A stretch of 64,000 nt of DNA, taken from contig CATIUR010000006.1 in assembly GCA_949592205.1 (NCBI GenBank), forward strand, positions 11,983,001 through 12,047,000, in the 5' to 3' direction. Shown one piece after another: positions 11,776 through 23,105 of this stretch. The translations under genes were made by a program, and so were the position numbers. The notes under the pieces were generated by a model. The model saw only the letters and a list, made by a program, of their open reading frames with translations. It was not told the origin of the DNA and ran no database searches. The stretch is from Helichrysum umbraculigerum (taxonomy: Eukaryota > Streptophyta > Magnoliopsida > Asterales > Asteraceae). How positions within the stretch are numbered: position 1 is the first letter of the stretch; every line of letters begins with the position of its first letter.

Positions 11776-12427
11776 TGAAGGGTCGAGAACTATCGATTTC
11801 GATGGTTCGGACTTCGGTTGTTATGTCATGAATGCTCTCTTCGGCAAAGCTTCCTGGTTGACGTACCTTGTATGCTGAAATTCCCTGTAGTAGTTTGGCA
11901 TACTGGTCTGGGTGTGGTGATGATCGGAGTCCTTCTTCAAAGATTTCTATGTCTCGGAGTCGGGTTCTGGTGAAGGGTTTTGATGGATCGAGATAGGAAT
12001 TTAGGATGTTTCCCATTCTTTTAAGATGAGAGGATCTGAGCTCTTGGCGGATGACTCCGTAATCAACTGATTCTTCAGATGAAGAGTAATCATCACAGTT
12101 TTGTATTCTTTTAACTTCGGCCATTTGTGGCGAATCAGTGTGATCTTCATCTTCTTCCATTTCTTCCTCTTCTTCCTCTTCTGGTTCTTCTTCTTCCTCC
12201 TCAGGGTCAGATTCAATTTCTTCATCTGCTTCCTCGTATTCTTTCTCTTCTGGGTCGTATTAAGTGTCAGAAATGAGAACTGATGATCGGGTGAATTGCG
12301 GTTCCTCCTCTGGTTCTGATTCATCATCGGAACAGACTTTTCCTGTGGATATAGCACAACATTCTTCCTCTTTTGGGGTGCATTCCGGTTGGTCGATCTT
12401 GTAAGTGATGCTTTCACCATGCGATCG
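11776..12427 (-). pseudogene. Element A polyprotein: acidic linker and start of X
   Basis: On the minus strand the protease frame continues through a stop at 12428-12430 into a Glu/Asp-rich stretch (about 12130-12320) with a second stop at 12260-12262, then into a segment ending SSRPF that joins 3043 across the insertion of C. Element E has the equivalent acidic linker (52730-53000) and the matching segment ending MDSSQP at 53425-53440. Low-complexity acidic linkers often separate polyprotein domains; no function can be assigned. Confidence 0.8.
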
Positions 12428-13144
12428 TTAAACAATCGTGTGGTTATACACATCAATCACTGCTCTAGCTGTATTCATGAATGGTCTTCCAAGGATAATT
12501 GGGATGTTTATGTCCTCGTGGATATCCATTACCACGAAATCCGTTGGAAAGAAAAATTTGTCAACTTGAACAAGGACATTCTCAGCTATTCCCTTGGGGT
12601 ATCTAACAGATTGGTCGGCTAGCTGGATGGTCATCTTAGTGGGTTTCAAGTTTTCATGTTCTAGCCTCTTAAACAGGGAGTAGGGCATAAGGTTAATGCT
12701 GGCTCCTAAGTCGGCTAAAGCGCTCATATTTCCGGAATTGTAGATAGAACAAGGGAGTGTAAATCTAGCAGTATCTCCTAGTTTTTCGGGAAGGCTATTT
12801 TTAAGTAGGGCTGAGGTTTCAGAACTAAGGGGAATGTTGTTCACTTCAGGCAATTTATCTTTGGTGGATAGCAATTTTCTAATATACTTATTACGACCAG
12901 GAACTCTAGACATGGTATCAAGGAATTTTCCATCTAACTTAAAGGACGGCAGTTTCTTAGGTTGAACTTTAAGTCTAGCGGGGTAAGGGATTCTAACCTC
13001 TTTGTTCATTGTTTCCACATCTGGTATCTTGACCTTTGGTTCTTCCTTTACTGGAACAGCAGTAGGTGGAGTAGTAGCTGCTTCCTTGGGTGTTGTAAGT
13101 TGCTTTGCTTCCTCAACATGCGGATTTTGAACCGTGTTGCTAGG
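12428..13144 (-). pseudogene. Element A retropepsin-like protease
   Basis: The frame encodes an Athila-type aspartic protease: a lead-in with KLDGKFLD, then ALADLGASINLMP as the catalytic Asp loop, YPKGIAENVLV, the flap-like FFPTDFVVMD segment and the IILGRPF motif near the C-terminus. It is in phase with gag upstream and the acidic linker downstream. A stop at 13145-13147 separates it from gag and one at 12428-12430 ends it; both are probably decay because E has sense codons at these points. In Athila elements RT follows directly; here it does not. Confidence 0.85.
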
Positions 13145-14536
13145 CTAACTTCCTCGGGGTCTATTCTTAAGACGTTGTGCCAATTGTCCAATTTGAGCTT
13201 CCAAATTCTTTAGCACAGCCAATTGATTTCTCATGAAGAGGTCGGCTTGGTCTTGTCTAGCGGACGTCTTTTGGTTGAGCAGGTGTTGACCTTGCATGAA
13301 TTAGGTGAAGGCGTCGTCTGAACTTGAAGCTGGGGCATTTGTCTTGGTGGTTTGTTCAGTGGTTTGGTTTGTGTCGGAAGTGGGTGCAGGAAGTGCAAGG
13401 GGTTGATTATAAGAAAGTTGTGATTGTTGTTGGTAGGGTGGATATCTAGGTGGGTATCGGGGTTGGTATGGTTGTTGGTTGTTTCTCGGCGAAAAGGGAG
13501 GTCCTCTAGGTTGGTTGTTGTTTTGGTTGAAACCGGGTGGTCGAGCTGGAAACTGAGCATAGTAGACGGTGCCATCTGCTTCTTCATATTCAACTTGGTA
13601 TTCGCCAGATGGTTGCGGGTTGGTGCAGTGTTGACAGACTTGCACTTGGTGTACTTGGTGCTGTTGTTTCTTAAGTTCTCCAAACTGTTTGACGAGCGAG
13701 TCCATTTTCTCTGTTAGTGCCTTAATTGCTTCGACGGGAATCGGATTTGCAGCAGCGATAGGTGTGGAAGATGTTGAATGATCTCCAGAATTCCAATCGT
13801 GGTGATGCATAGTCATGTTTTCTATAAGGTTCCATCCTTCTTCGTCGGTCTTTGCCATGAAGCTTCCTTGTGCAGCAGCATCGAGGGTAGTTCGGTGGTT
13901 AGGATCTAAACCATTGTAGAACGTGCACAATTGTGCAGACTTATCGAGTCGGTGATTAGGGCATTTCTTCAAGGCTCCTTTGAATCGTTCCCATGCGGTA
14001 TATAATGACTCATCGAAAGCTTGTCGAAAGTTCATGATGTCATTTCGGAGTTTGGTTTGTTTAGAAGGCGGAAAGTACTTGGTTAGGAACTTTGTCGCCA
14101 TCGCAGTCCATGAAGGGATAGAGCCGGTCTCTAAACCTTCAAACCATGTTTACGCATGATGGGTGAGCGAATAAGGGAAAAGGTATAAACGGATTGTGTC
14201 TTGGCCAATTCCGTTTTGCTTGTAGGAGTTTGAGAGAGAGATGAACTTGTCGAGGTGAGAGTTTGGGTCATCACTGGGAAATCCATGGAATTGACAGTGG
14301 TTTTGGATTAGTTGGATGATGTGGTGTTTAAGCTCGAAAGATTGACCAGGGGTTTCAGGGTAGAGAATTGGTCCTCCTCTTCCTTCGATAGAGGGTTTAC
14401 TGTTATCAGCGAGAGTGATGCATTCAGCCGTTGCTTGCTTAAGTGCAGATTGCTTCTTTTCTCGTCGAATAGTGCGTATTATAAGTTCTGGATCGGGAAA
14501 GTTAAACAGTGGTGCAGATCTAGGGGAACAGGTCAT
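13145..14536 (-). pseudogene. Element A Athila-type gag
   Basis: ATG at 14536, 130 nt downstream of the primer site. The N-terminal part contains EGRGGPI and CQFHGFPSDDPNSHLDKF, typical of the Athila capsid region; the central part has KFLTKYFPPSKQTKLRND and AWERFKGALKKCPNH; the C-terminal part is Gln/Pro-rich. No zinc knuckle is seen. In-frame stops at 14150-14152 and 13301-13303 interrupt it with no frameshift. Gag would form the virus-like particle in the cytoplasm. Close relatives are the E gag (50809-51831) and F gag (62924-64000). Confidence 0.88.
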
Positions 14537-14665
14537 ACACTAAAAGAAAAGATAATAAAGAAAATAAACAATAAAGGAAATGTTTTTATGTTTTTTTTAG
14601 AAGGTTTTATCCTAAGGGTTTACTAGAATTGGGATTGGTTGGGCCTCTGGATCGGACAGTTAGTC

Positions 14666-14689
14666 TCACCGGCAGCGGCGCCAAAAACT
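14666..14689 (-). other. Element A primer-binding site
   Basis: On the minus strand TTTTTGGCGCCGCTGCCGG follows the LTR. It is complementary to the 3' end of a plant tRNA-Asp with one or two differences, as in Athila elements. Confidence 0.8.
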
Positions 14690-16420
14690 TGTTGCGCTCG
14701 TCTTTTTACGGACGGTCAACGGATGTTTAAAATTTTATAATTGCTGGGGTCTAAGTGTAACTTACTAGTACTGAACCAAAGGGTTAGTAGGCGGTAAGTT
14801 GGACCTAGAGTCGTTCTTAAAGAGAAACTGAATTGAAACGGAGGTGATCCAATCAATCTTTCTTTTCTAGTAAATGTTTTAAAAGAGTGCATTTGGGGGT
14901 TTTGGTTCAGTTAATTAAGTAAACTAAATAAAGCGAATAAAATGTAATAAGATGTCAGATAATGCAAAGTAGTATTTGTTGTGAGTTCGTTAGTTAATAA
15001 TCATGGGATGATGACTCTTACGGGAAAACGATTAGCTAAATTGGGTTGCTTATAAGATTCATTAACTTATGGTATAACCAATAGATTCCTTATTAGTCGG
15101 TTATCAACTAATATGTCACGAGGAACTAAGGTATCATGATTCTGACCAGACAGACAATGCTCAACTCTCCACACTCTCATGTGAGGGAGTCAGTGGCCTA
15201 TATTATTGAACGTATTCGCTCGTGGGCGGAGGAATAGAGTAGCAAGTCCATAACATGTCTAGCCGTTCTTAACATCACAACGATTATGAATCCATTAAAC
15301 AACTAACTTAGAACTTGTGTTAGGACTTATTTAATCAATTTCTATCCATGAAACTTAAGCGTGATAAACGAGGGAAAGCATTTAGGTTTCTTGCATACCG
15401 TACTTTAGGTTTCATGGTTTTTAGGAAAAAGTATATGTTTAAGTTGGATTTTAAATTTGCCTTTCTTAATACAATTAACAAATCCCTAAGTTTTCGTAAA
15501 TGATCATTTAGCCTATAGCCTACCTACTCTAATCTAATCTAAACTAAAACAACTAATTAATATGCTGACGGCTTTTTACAGAAAGTCAAACCCAGACCAT
15601 GTCGGAAAATGCTATGGTAGCTCACATCGTATTTAATCATTTAACAATGTTTCCGTTGTGAGTTTAATTGCTTCGCGATGTTTACATGATAAGTACATTG
15701 TGATCGGAAGTGTACAATACTCATGGCAAGTCCACGTAATCACATTGCATTTTATAATGCTTGCATGACGTTACAATTAAAAACATAGTTTTTACACAGA
15801 TAACTATTTACCGAGTATTGAGGTTCGCGACTCCTCTTTACAGGGTTACAATCACGTTTGTTAATCGAAATGCGAATGTAAGTTTTAGGTTTAAAATCAC
15901 AAGATAAGTCCGTTCACAAAGTTTCCAATTTTATAACGTCTATCCATAATACTACTACCTTCGGTCGTTACCGGCTTCCATATATTTGTAATATGCTCAA
16001 AAGCATTTCCAATACTATACCGAGTAATCAGTCGAATCGGGGCCATCGTATTATTTCATGACGTATTTAAAGTCATCCCACAATTATATATACTAACTAC
16101 ATAACAACAAATACAATAGTAATCTACTCGCTAATCATGGTATAAACGATATCTAACATAATTAAAGCAAACATATTTAATTAAGATAGATAAGGATAGA
16201 AATAACCGAGATTAATATGCGAGAAGGAATAGACTTGAATTAATGAGCGTAACTCCAAACGTACACCAAAGATTACAAAACGTTCCTAGCTTTCTTTCTA
16301 CTCTAAACAAAGTGCTAAACTAATCTAATGCTAAATTTAAAGTAAGAAAGTAGAATGAGAAAGTAAGAAAGTAATATGACTAGTGCATATGGGACATTTT
16401 GAAATGGAGCCTTAAGCCTC

Positions 16421-16430
16421 CTATTTATAG
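16421..16430 (-). promoter_or_regulatory. TATA box of element A LTR
   Basis: CTATAAATAG on the minus strand, identical to the TATA boxes of both E LTRs. Confidence 0.7.
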
Positions 16431-16490
16431 GTGAGCTTTGGCTCACATTAGTATCAAGAGGTGCATGTTAGTAAAAGGTAGCCAAAAGGG

Positions 16491-16567
16491 TGCACCGGGT
16501 ACTGTACAACACTAAAAGTAGGCGCACCGGGTACTGTACATCACGAAAAGTAGGCGCACCAGGTACC
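16491..16567 (-). repeat. 32-bp tandem array upstream of the A TATA box
   Basis: Three copies of a unit containing GCACCGGGTACTGTAC start at 16491, 16523 and 16555, an exact 32-bp period, 60-145 bp upstream of the TATA box. The third copy is diverged. It is a candidate enhancer. Confidence 0.7.
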
Positions 16568-17159
16568 AAAAGTTGCCAAAAATGGAAACCGAGGTGGGGC
16601 AAGGGTGGCCGGCGGCGGTGGTGTGGTGGCCGGCGGCGGCTGGCCCACCCCGCCCTGTTTCGCCGTCTTTTGATTCGTTTCTCGATTCGTGCGTGTTTTC
16701 TTCGTTATGCGTCCGTTTACGTCGATTCTTTTTTTGTTGGATTCGTAATTCAGAAACGAAGATTTTGAAATAGGATAGGCCCTGAGATGAGGTCCCTAGA
16801 TCCAGATATTGCGTACGAATCATTTGGATCTTCCAGCGGGCGTAGAATCTTCATTCTTTATCCGTTTTAGTTGATTCTTCTTCTGTTGGATTCCTATTTT
16901 GAAAACGAACATCTTGGACAGAATGGATGTTGGTGGAGGGCATTTTAGTCTTGAAATCTCGTTTTGATGCCTTGAATCTTCAAACGTGTGTGGAATCTTC
17001 GTTTTTCATTCGTTTTGCTTGATTTTTATCGTGCAACCTTGTTTTGACCATCTTGGCATAATGTTACTGATTTGTGCCATATTTGAGTGAAAATGCCAAG
17101 GATCGTTCTAGAATGAGAGAGATATCGGTAGTAAAAACATGACTTTTTACGCGATATCA

Positions 17160-19475
17160 GGGATCAACATGGATTCCCTGGCTGTCAATAACGTGCCCAA
17201 CGAATTGAACTGTTCGGATCCAGAACTCACATTTAGAGAATTTGGCATATAGTTTTTCGTGCCTGAGGATTTCTAGAACGGTTTTCAGATGCTGCGCATG
17301 TTCCTTCTCGTCGCGAGAGTAGATCAGAATGTCATCAATGAATACAATGACGAATTTGTCGAGATATGGTTTGCACACTAGGTTCATAAGGTCCATGAAT
17401 ACTGCCGGTGCGTTGGTTAAACCGATTGGCATCACTTGGAATTCGTAATGCCCATAGCGAGTTCGGAAAGCTGTTTATGGAATATCATTGTCACGAACTC
17501 GGAGTTGGTGATAACCTGACCGTAGGTCGATCTTTGAGTAAACACTCGATCCCTGAAGTTGGTCGAATAGGTCATCGATTCTAGGAAGTGGGTATCGGTT
17601 CTTTATGGTTAGCTTATTCCGCTCTCGGTAGTCGATACACATGCGGAAAGATCCATCTTTCTTCTTCACAAATAAGACCGGAGCTCCCCAAGGCGAGGAA
17701 CTTGGTCGAATGAATCCTCTATCCAGGAGTTCCTGTAATTTGTTAGACAACTCTTGCATTTCGGATGATGCTAAACGGTATGGAGCTCGTGCTACGGGTG
17801 CAGCTCCCGGTATAAGTTCGATTTGGAATTTGATTTGTCTGGGTGGCGGAAGTCCTGGCAAGTCCTCAGGAAAGACTTCCGGGAAGTCCCGCACAATAGA
17901 TACATCCTCAAGTCGCTTTTCCTCTGACTTCTTCTCGGTTACGTGGGCGAGGATAGCTTGATACCCTTTCTGTAAGTATTTTCTGGTTTTTAGACAAGAT
18001 ACGATATTCAGGTTCCGTCTACCGGTCTCCCCTTGTAAGATTAAGGTTCCACCAGAGGCAAGAGGTATTCGAACGAGTTTGTCATAACAGACGATTTCAG
18101 CTCGGTGCTTGGCTAACCAATCCATACCGATGATAATATCGAAGCTGCCAATCTCGACAAGTATCAAATCAATGGAAAAGTGTTCGTTTGAGAGGTTCAG
18201 TGTGCAATCGCATATGATGCTATCAGTTTCTATTAGTTTTCCGTTGGCTAGCTCTACAATGTACTTAGTATCTAAGGCAGTAGGGGTGGTGTCTAGCAAT
18301 GGGCTAAATTTCTCAGAATTGAAGCTTCTATCGGCACCGGTATCAAATAATACAGAAGCAGTAAGGTCGTTGAGAAAGAACATACCCGTCACGACGTTTG
18401 GGTCTTGTCTGGCTTCCCCAGCCTTGATAACGAATGCTCTGCCGCGAGCAGGGTTGTTGTTCCGATTGTTGTTGTTTTTCAGTTTGGGGCAATCGCTCTT
18501 GAAATGCCCAGGATTTCCGCACCCAAAGCAGGCCTTTGGTGCATTAGTGTTGGGGGTGGGAATTTTGGCTCGACAATCCTTGGCTAGGTACCCGAACCGT
18601 TTGTAGTTAGTGCAAGGGCAGGAACCGTCGTGATGACGATTGCATTTGGGACAGTAGGGTTTGTTCCCGATGTACCCTTTCTTTTCCGTAGTCCCTGATG
18701 AATAAGCCTTAACAGACTCAGGCTTTTTGTGGTTGGTTTGGTTGGATGAGTTGGGGTTTCCTTCCCACTTTCGTTTGTTGCTTGCCGATGTGGTTGATGT
18801 TGTGCCACGGCGGTCAGAGTTTGCCGTCAGTTCATGGGCCATACGAATGGCGCTCTGAATAGTACCCGGTTTGAATGAAGTCACCAGGTCTTGGAGTCTG
18901 TCAGGGAGTCCATCAACGTATTTCTCGATCCTCTTATACTCAGGATCGACCATGGATGGGCACAGAAGTGCCAGTTGGTGGAAACGGTTGGTGTAACCGG
19001 TGATGTCATTACCCTGCATCTTTTGGTTCCAAAACTCCACTTCCAGCTGTTTCAATTCGTCTCTGGGGCAGTACTTGCCCCTCAGCATCTTCTTCAACTC
19101 CTCCCACGGGAGTTTGTAAGCAGTGGCAATACCCACGGTCTGGGCATAGGTGTTCCACCAGGTGAGAGCGGTGTCAGAGAAAGTACTGGCGGAGAACTTG
19201 ACCTTGTCCTCTTCCGTGCAGTTGCAGATCAGGAATACAGATTCGATTTTCTCGATCCAGCGTACTAGACCGATTGCTCCTTCAGTACCCTGGAAGCTCA
19301 AGGGTTTGCAGTTCTGGAAGTCCTTATATGAGCAGGGTTTGGGTTGTGGCGCATTGGTAGCTGTATCTTCGCTACTAGGAGTTGGTGTTCGGGTAGCTTA
19401 GGCTTGGGCCACACTACGGGCAATCAGACCCGCAATTTCGGCTTCACTGAGGGTGATTTGTCGGCGAGGTGGCAT
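17160..19475 (-). pseudogene. Element B gag-pol, truncated in RT
   Basis: ATG at 19475 (MPPRRQ...), four bases after a T-rich CAG acceptor-like site. Gag contains the GTEGAIGLVRW and ALTWWN motifs of chromovirus capsids, then Cys/His knuckles (CFGCGNPGHFKSDC at about 18510-18550; a second knuckle is degenerate), protease (LFDTGADRSF), and RT with RPSSSPWGAPVLFVKK, YRERN and the FIDD box (17330). In-frame stops at 19398-19400 and 17475-17477 are the only breaks before A interrupts it at 17160. Relation to G gag-pol is close. Confidence 0.9.
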
Positions 19476-19479
19476 GATG

Positions 19480-19505
19480 CTGAATAAGAAAAGAACAAGG
19501 AAAAG
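19480..19505 (-). promoter_or_regulatory. Candidate 3' splice site before gag (element B)
   Basis: On the minus strand a pyrimidine tract ends TTCTTATTCAG four bases before the gag ATG. Paired with the donor at 21396 it predicts a 1917-nt intron, nearly the size predicted for G (1923 nt). Confidence 0.5.
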
Positions 19506-19655
19506 AAATAAGATAATTGCATGAAATTTATGATATATCACAAGTGTATATGATGAGATACACGATAACAGTACGAGGTGATAATCACATTCCATTTAGA
19601 TAATCGAGTTGGATACACGGTACAAGTTTTTCCATAAGGTTACAGAACAGTAGTA

Positions 19656-19705
19656 GTACAAAAGTGCTGGGAATTGTTACATCCGGTCGAATTACATAGG
19701 TCCTA
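19656..19705 (-). other. Conserved block between ORF0 and gag (element B)
   Basis: About 48 nt, containing ACCTATGTAATTCGACCGG and TGTAACAATTCCC, nearly identical to 32906-32955 of G though the flanks are diverged. Function unknown. Confidence 0.6.
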
Positions 19706-19741
19706 ATTAAGTAGTTAACTAGTTACAAGTTACAGACTGAT

Positions 19742-20254
19742 CTAATCTTGATGCAGATTAATCCGCTCCATCAGCGCGACAAGGCGGTCCACGGTTTCTG
19801 CAAGTCTGTTGGCCTGCCTGGCGTTGTCTTCAACAAAGACCATTCGTTGTACCAGTGCTCGAGAGTACTCCTCAGCCTCCTGTGAACGCTGTTCACTTTC
19901 CTCCAGTCGGTCTCTTATGAGTTCATCCGCACCTAATTCAGCGGTCATTGAATCCTGAATTATGCTTACAGAGAGGTTGGTATCTTCTTGTTCTCACTGG
20001 AGTTGTGATATATGATCAAGAGCTTGGCGGAGCAGGTAGGTCATTCGGTGTTGTTCCCGTTCGAGATTCTCGAGCCTTTGCTCCTGATGATGGAGTCGGG
20101 CAGCTAACACTGGTACTGCGATGTGTGCCGAGTTCCGAGAGTTATGAACATGATAGGGGCTGCTTCGAGGTGGCCTAGTGTTTCTCCTGGCTACTCGTGG
20201 GTTTCGTGATCCATGTGGATGAGTGCGTGACGAATTGGGTGGTGTGTTTGCCAT
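19742..20254 (-). pseudogene. ORF0 of element B: conserved upstream coiled-coil ORF
   Basis: ATG at 20254, 171 codons to a stop at 19742, with one in-frame TGA at codon 87 (19994-19996). The N-terminal 45 residues are Ser/Arg/Pro-rich (MANTPPNSSR...); the rest is rich in Glu, Leu, Gln and Arg with heptad-like spacing, consistent with a coiled coil, and ends with an ARQANRLAETVDRLVALM segment. Element G has the same ORF at 32381-32881. It lies between the primer site and gag, where most chromoviruses have nothing, and inside the predicted leader intron. No recognised family. Confidence 0.75.
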
Positions 20255-20344
20255 TCCTGTGGCAGAGTGTAAGTAAGACGAGGCTAATATATAGGTAAGT
20301 ACATAATATCCAGCCTAGTGTCTAGCACGTATCAAGTAATGGTC

Positions 20345-20576
20345 TGGTTCTCTCGTGGTCAGAGTCAACTAGCGTATCCCCGTTCAACATAATTGTTTCA
20401 GACCTTACATCATCTTTCCTTAATTGTACATAGTTGATCAGGCTATGTTAAATTAAAGTCGTATGCTGTAATTCCTGAACCAGTCATGCCTAATAAGGAA
20501 ATACTGCCTAACGGTTATAGTCTAGGCCCACTAAATGCAACCTAGTTCACTATAACCTTAGGCTCTGATACCAATC
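20345..20576 (-). promoter_or_regulatory. Conserved post-PBS leader (element B)
   Basis: About 230 nt downstream of the LTR are almost identical to 32030-32265 of G (fewer than about 12 differences by eye), although the LTRs of B and G do not resemble each other closely. It is a candidate RNA packaging or dimerisation signal. Confidence 0.65.
20561..20574 (-). other. Element B primer-binding site
   Basis: TTGGTATCAGAGCC on the minus strand, two bases after the LTR, complementary to initiator tRNA-Met. Confidence 0.9.
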
Positions 20577-21390
20577 TGTAACACCTCCAAATTTAATGAT
20601 TTGAAGAAGAATACTTGGGTGTTACTAATCAATATACAAAGCACAAGATATACAGCAAACGACCTCTAAATGAGACGTTGTAAAACGATTTCATATGAAA
20701 TAAATGTTTGAAACCTCAATGTTTTCATATACAAAATGTAGTTCCCTAGAGTCCACGCGTGTAGCGGGAGATTCTATTACATAATCAAAATGTACAAAAG
20801 ATAATGCTGAGAATCTCCATTAATGCAATTTAGTTGAAATCATGCGACTCTAGCTATGTCCTGGAGTAATCCTACTCCATCTGGGTACCTGAGAATACAT
20901 GCTAAAAGGTCAACACGAATGTTGGTGAATTTCACAGGTTTGTAAGTAATATCAGTTTTTGAACACAAGATTTCATCAGTTGTGCCCACAGGCGTAAATC
21001 AAGTATTTGCAATCCTGCAAATGTAAATTATGTAAGTTATACCGTTGCCATGAGGCTCATAATCGAAGCTTAACCCGTAAGTGATAAGTTGCTCCCGTGA
21101 CATGCTCGTAACTGAGCAAGCATAAGTAACGAATAATAGTCGCCCGTTTATACAGTACGGTTCGTGGAAGCGCTACTACCCCGGGCGGGGAGGGTCATTT
21201 CCCTAATGGATCCATTAACTAGTGTTCGCGCTTAAGTCCATAACTAACGATATATGATGGAGAGACTTCAGTAGAAAGTAAGTAACTCATGCAATCCCGT
21301 ATAGTAAAATGAATAATTCGTACTTGTGTTCAAGAAAAGTAAGCAATGTATCTCACCCCGTATGTAAAACAATAAAAGTGGGGCCGTAAG

Positions 21391-21399
21391 ACTCACCTG
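21391..21399 (-). promoter_or_regulatory. Candidate 5' splice site in element B LTR
   Basis: TCAG|GTGAGT on the minus strand (intron starts at 21396), followed by CTTACGGCCCC. The LTRs of G and H carry the same motif followed by a GGCC block. Confidence 0.5.
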
Positions 21400-21725
21400 A
21401 GTCGAGTAGTAAGCAGTAGCAAACAGTGGGTAGTGTGTAGGTTCTCCGAACCCGTAACCTTTAAATGCCTAAACATATAAAGTTAAGTAAGTAGATGTCC
21501 CGCAAGGCCATCTAGGCTAGTTGTCTACACAACTCGTTATGTCCAATGTTGGTTCGTTATTGTTTGTTCTTAGAAAAACAGGGTTGGCCCGTTGGTGACG
21601 GTTTGTATTAGCGATTCCAAAGTGTCTTGAAAAATATGTCTCAATTTGTTTATAATGTCGTATCGTAATAAGGTTTGAAGTTGTTTAAGTTCGACACTTG
21701 GTGTGAAATGTATTTACAAACTCTA

Positions 21726-21815
21726 AGTGACGGGGGTCCGGGGGCAGCGCCCCTGGTAAGCGAGGTTCCAGGGGTGGCAACCCCTGGCGGGGTCCAAGGG
21801 GCTGGCCCCTGGTTA
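21726..21815 (-). repeat. GC-rich hairpin cluster in element B LTR
   Basis: Several inverted pairs of CCAGGGG and CCCCTGG and of GGGGC and GCCCC in about 90 bp make a GC island inside an AT-rich LTR. It could form strong RNA structure near the end of the LTR transcript. Confidence 0.65.
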
Positions 21816-21968
21816 GGGTCGAGGTGCCAAGTCAGCTCGAAAAGTTTTTATTTCTACTATATTGCTTTGGTGAAAAACGCATCTGGGATTTGAATTTGGG
21901 TAAAATCAAGTGATAAATTTCTGGTCTCGATACTTAGTAAAATTTGACTTTTCTAGGTTCTGGTTCAT

Positions 21969-22196
21969 GCGACATTAGGTGCGACGTAATGAGCGACGTA
22001 GGCGTCTACGTCGCAACATGCGACATTCGCAACTCAATGCGACGTAAGATATTGCGTCGCTATGTGCGACGTTGTTCTAGTCTGCGACGTGAGGGTCTGC
22101 GTCGCTATGTGTGACTTCGCAAGTTAATGCGACGTAAAGGCTTGCGTCGCTATATGCGACGTTGATATTTTGTGCGACGTAGGCCACTACGTCGCA
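21969..22196 (-). repeat. GCGACGTA inverted-repeat array in element B LTR
   Basis: About a dozen copies of GCGACGT or its complement ACGTCGC occur in facing pairs. The arms are CpG-rich and different from those in C and G, but the array lies at a similar distance from the LTR start. Confidence 0.8.
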
Positions 22197-23105
22197 AAGA
22201 TGAACACCAGCCCAGAACCCAGCGACTGACGCGTTTTTCCGGCCAAAAATGCAAATCTAACATATTTTTAGGCTATAAAATCATGTTTTCTTCATACATT
22301 TGGACAATACTAAGTTGTTTAAACATTATAACACCGAAATAATACACCAAAATGAGTAGATCTAAAGATTTAGAGAATTTCTTACAATTGCAAATCGAGA
22401 CAAAACGAGGAAGAAAACGAGGGTGGTGCCTTTGTTAATCTTGTTCCTCTCTTGATGGTGATTCCGAAAATATAACTTTTGTCGGTTGGTTTGCAAATCC
22501 GAAAATCTATGGAGATTTGGTTGGAGGGAGTTTTAGGGTGTGTGTGTTTTGTTTGAGTGAAAATGAGAGGAGAAAGTGGGGAGAGGGTGGGTGGTGATGG
22601 CTGGTCCCAAAAGAGAAGGGAGGGAAAACACTTCCCAAAATACAGTATTTACTCCGTGTCCTAATTGATTAATCGTTCGTTTTTAGTATTTGACCAAGTA
22701 AATATATTTTTAAAAATGTTATCGGAGTATTTTATTAAAATGTTTTGAAATTAATTATTAAAACATTTGTCGAGATATTTGAGTTATTTGGTTCGCTTTT
22801 GGTACGTTCTTACTAAAATATCCAGAATGTCGTCGCTATACCTTACTTAACGTATGTTTGAATATGTATTTATGTAATGAAATACACTCTCATTATTGAA
22901 GTAAATTTTTGTCACCAACGTCCAAGTAAGTTGTGTCGGACTCCGTCCGGTTAGCTCGTACGATTTAGTCAAATCGTGTGCGTACATATGTATAAACCAC
23001 CTTATATATACAAATAGAGTCTGCAATTAGTCCTATTACATATTAATTACAACCAGTTACAACCGATTAGGCATAATCAATTATCCTAATTAGGCAGGTG
23101 TTACA

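Larger units (their letters stand above)
1..17159 (-). mobile_element. Element A: Athila-like LTR retrotransposon lacking pol
   Basis: The 60 bases at the window start recur with two small differences at 17100-17159 and are the outer ends of its two LTRs; only the tip of the 3' LTR is in the window. Read on the minus strand the order is 5' LTR (17159-14690), tRNA-Asp-type primer site, gag, protease, acidic linker, domain X, long 3' non-coding region, polypurine tract, 3' LTR. No reverse transcriptase, RNase H or integrase is present, and the reading frame runs in one phase from gag through X, so pol is truly absent rather than hidden by a frameshift. Element C interrupts it at 3044-11775 (target duplication tgaag). 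A itself sits in the reverse transcriptase of element B; the right flank is gggat and the left flank is outside the window. It is non-autonomous by content. Confidence 0.9.
14690..17159 (-). repeat. Element A 5' LTR (2470 bp)
   Basis: On the minus strand it runs from TGATATCGCG to GAGCGCAACA, directly followed by the primer-binding site. It carries a TATA box at 16421-16430 and a tandem array upstream of it. The right flank is the B coding sequence. Confidence 0.88.
17160..23105 (-). mobile_element. Element B: Tekay-like chromovirus, 5' part
   Basis: On the minus strand: LTR 23105-20577, tRNA-Met primer site, leader, ORF0, gag, protease and RT up to a Val-Asp-Pro motif, where element A is inserted. 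RNase H, integrase and the 3' LTR lie left of the window. It sits in the integrase of D; the right flank atttc should recur at its other end. Confidence 0.9.
20577..23105 (-). repeat. Element B 5' LTR (2529 bp)
   Basis: On the minus strand it begins TGTAACACCTGCC and ends AGGTGTTACA, a 10-bp terminal inverted repeat. It contains a GC-rich hairpin cluster and a GCGACGTA inverted-repeat array. Confidence 0.88.

Noticed and set aside
12001..12456. Lys/Arg-rich 151-residue frame
   Set aside because: Shadow of the acidic linker read in another frame; the true frame continues the protease.
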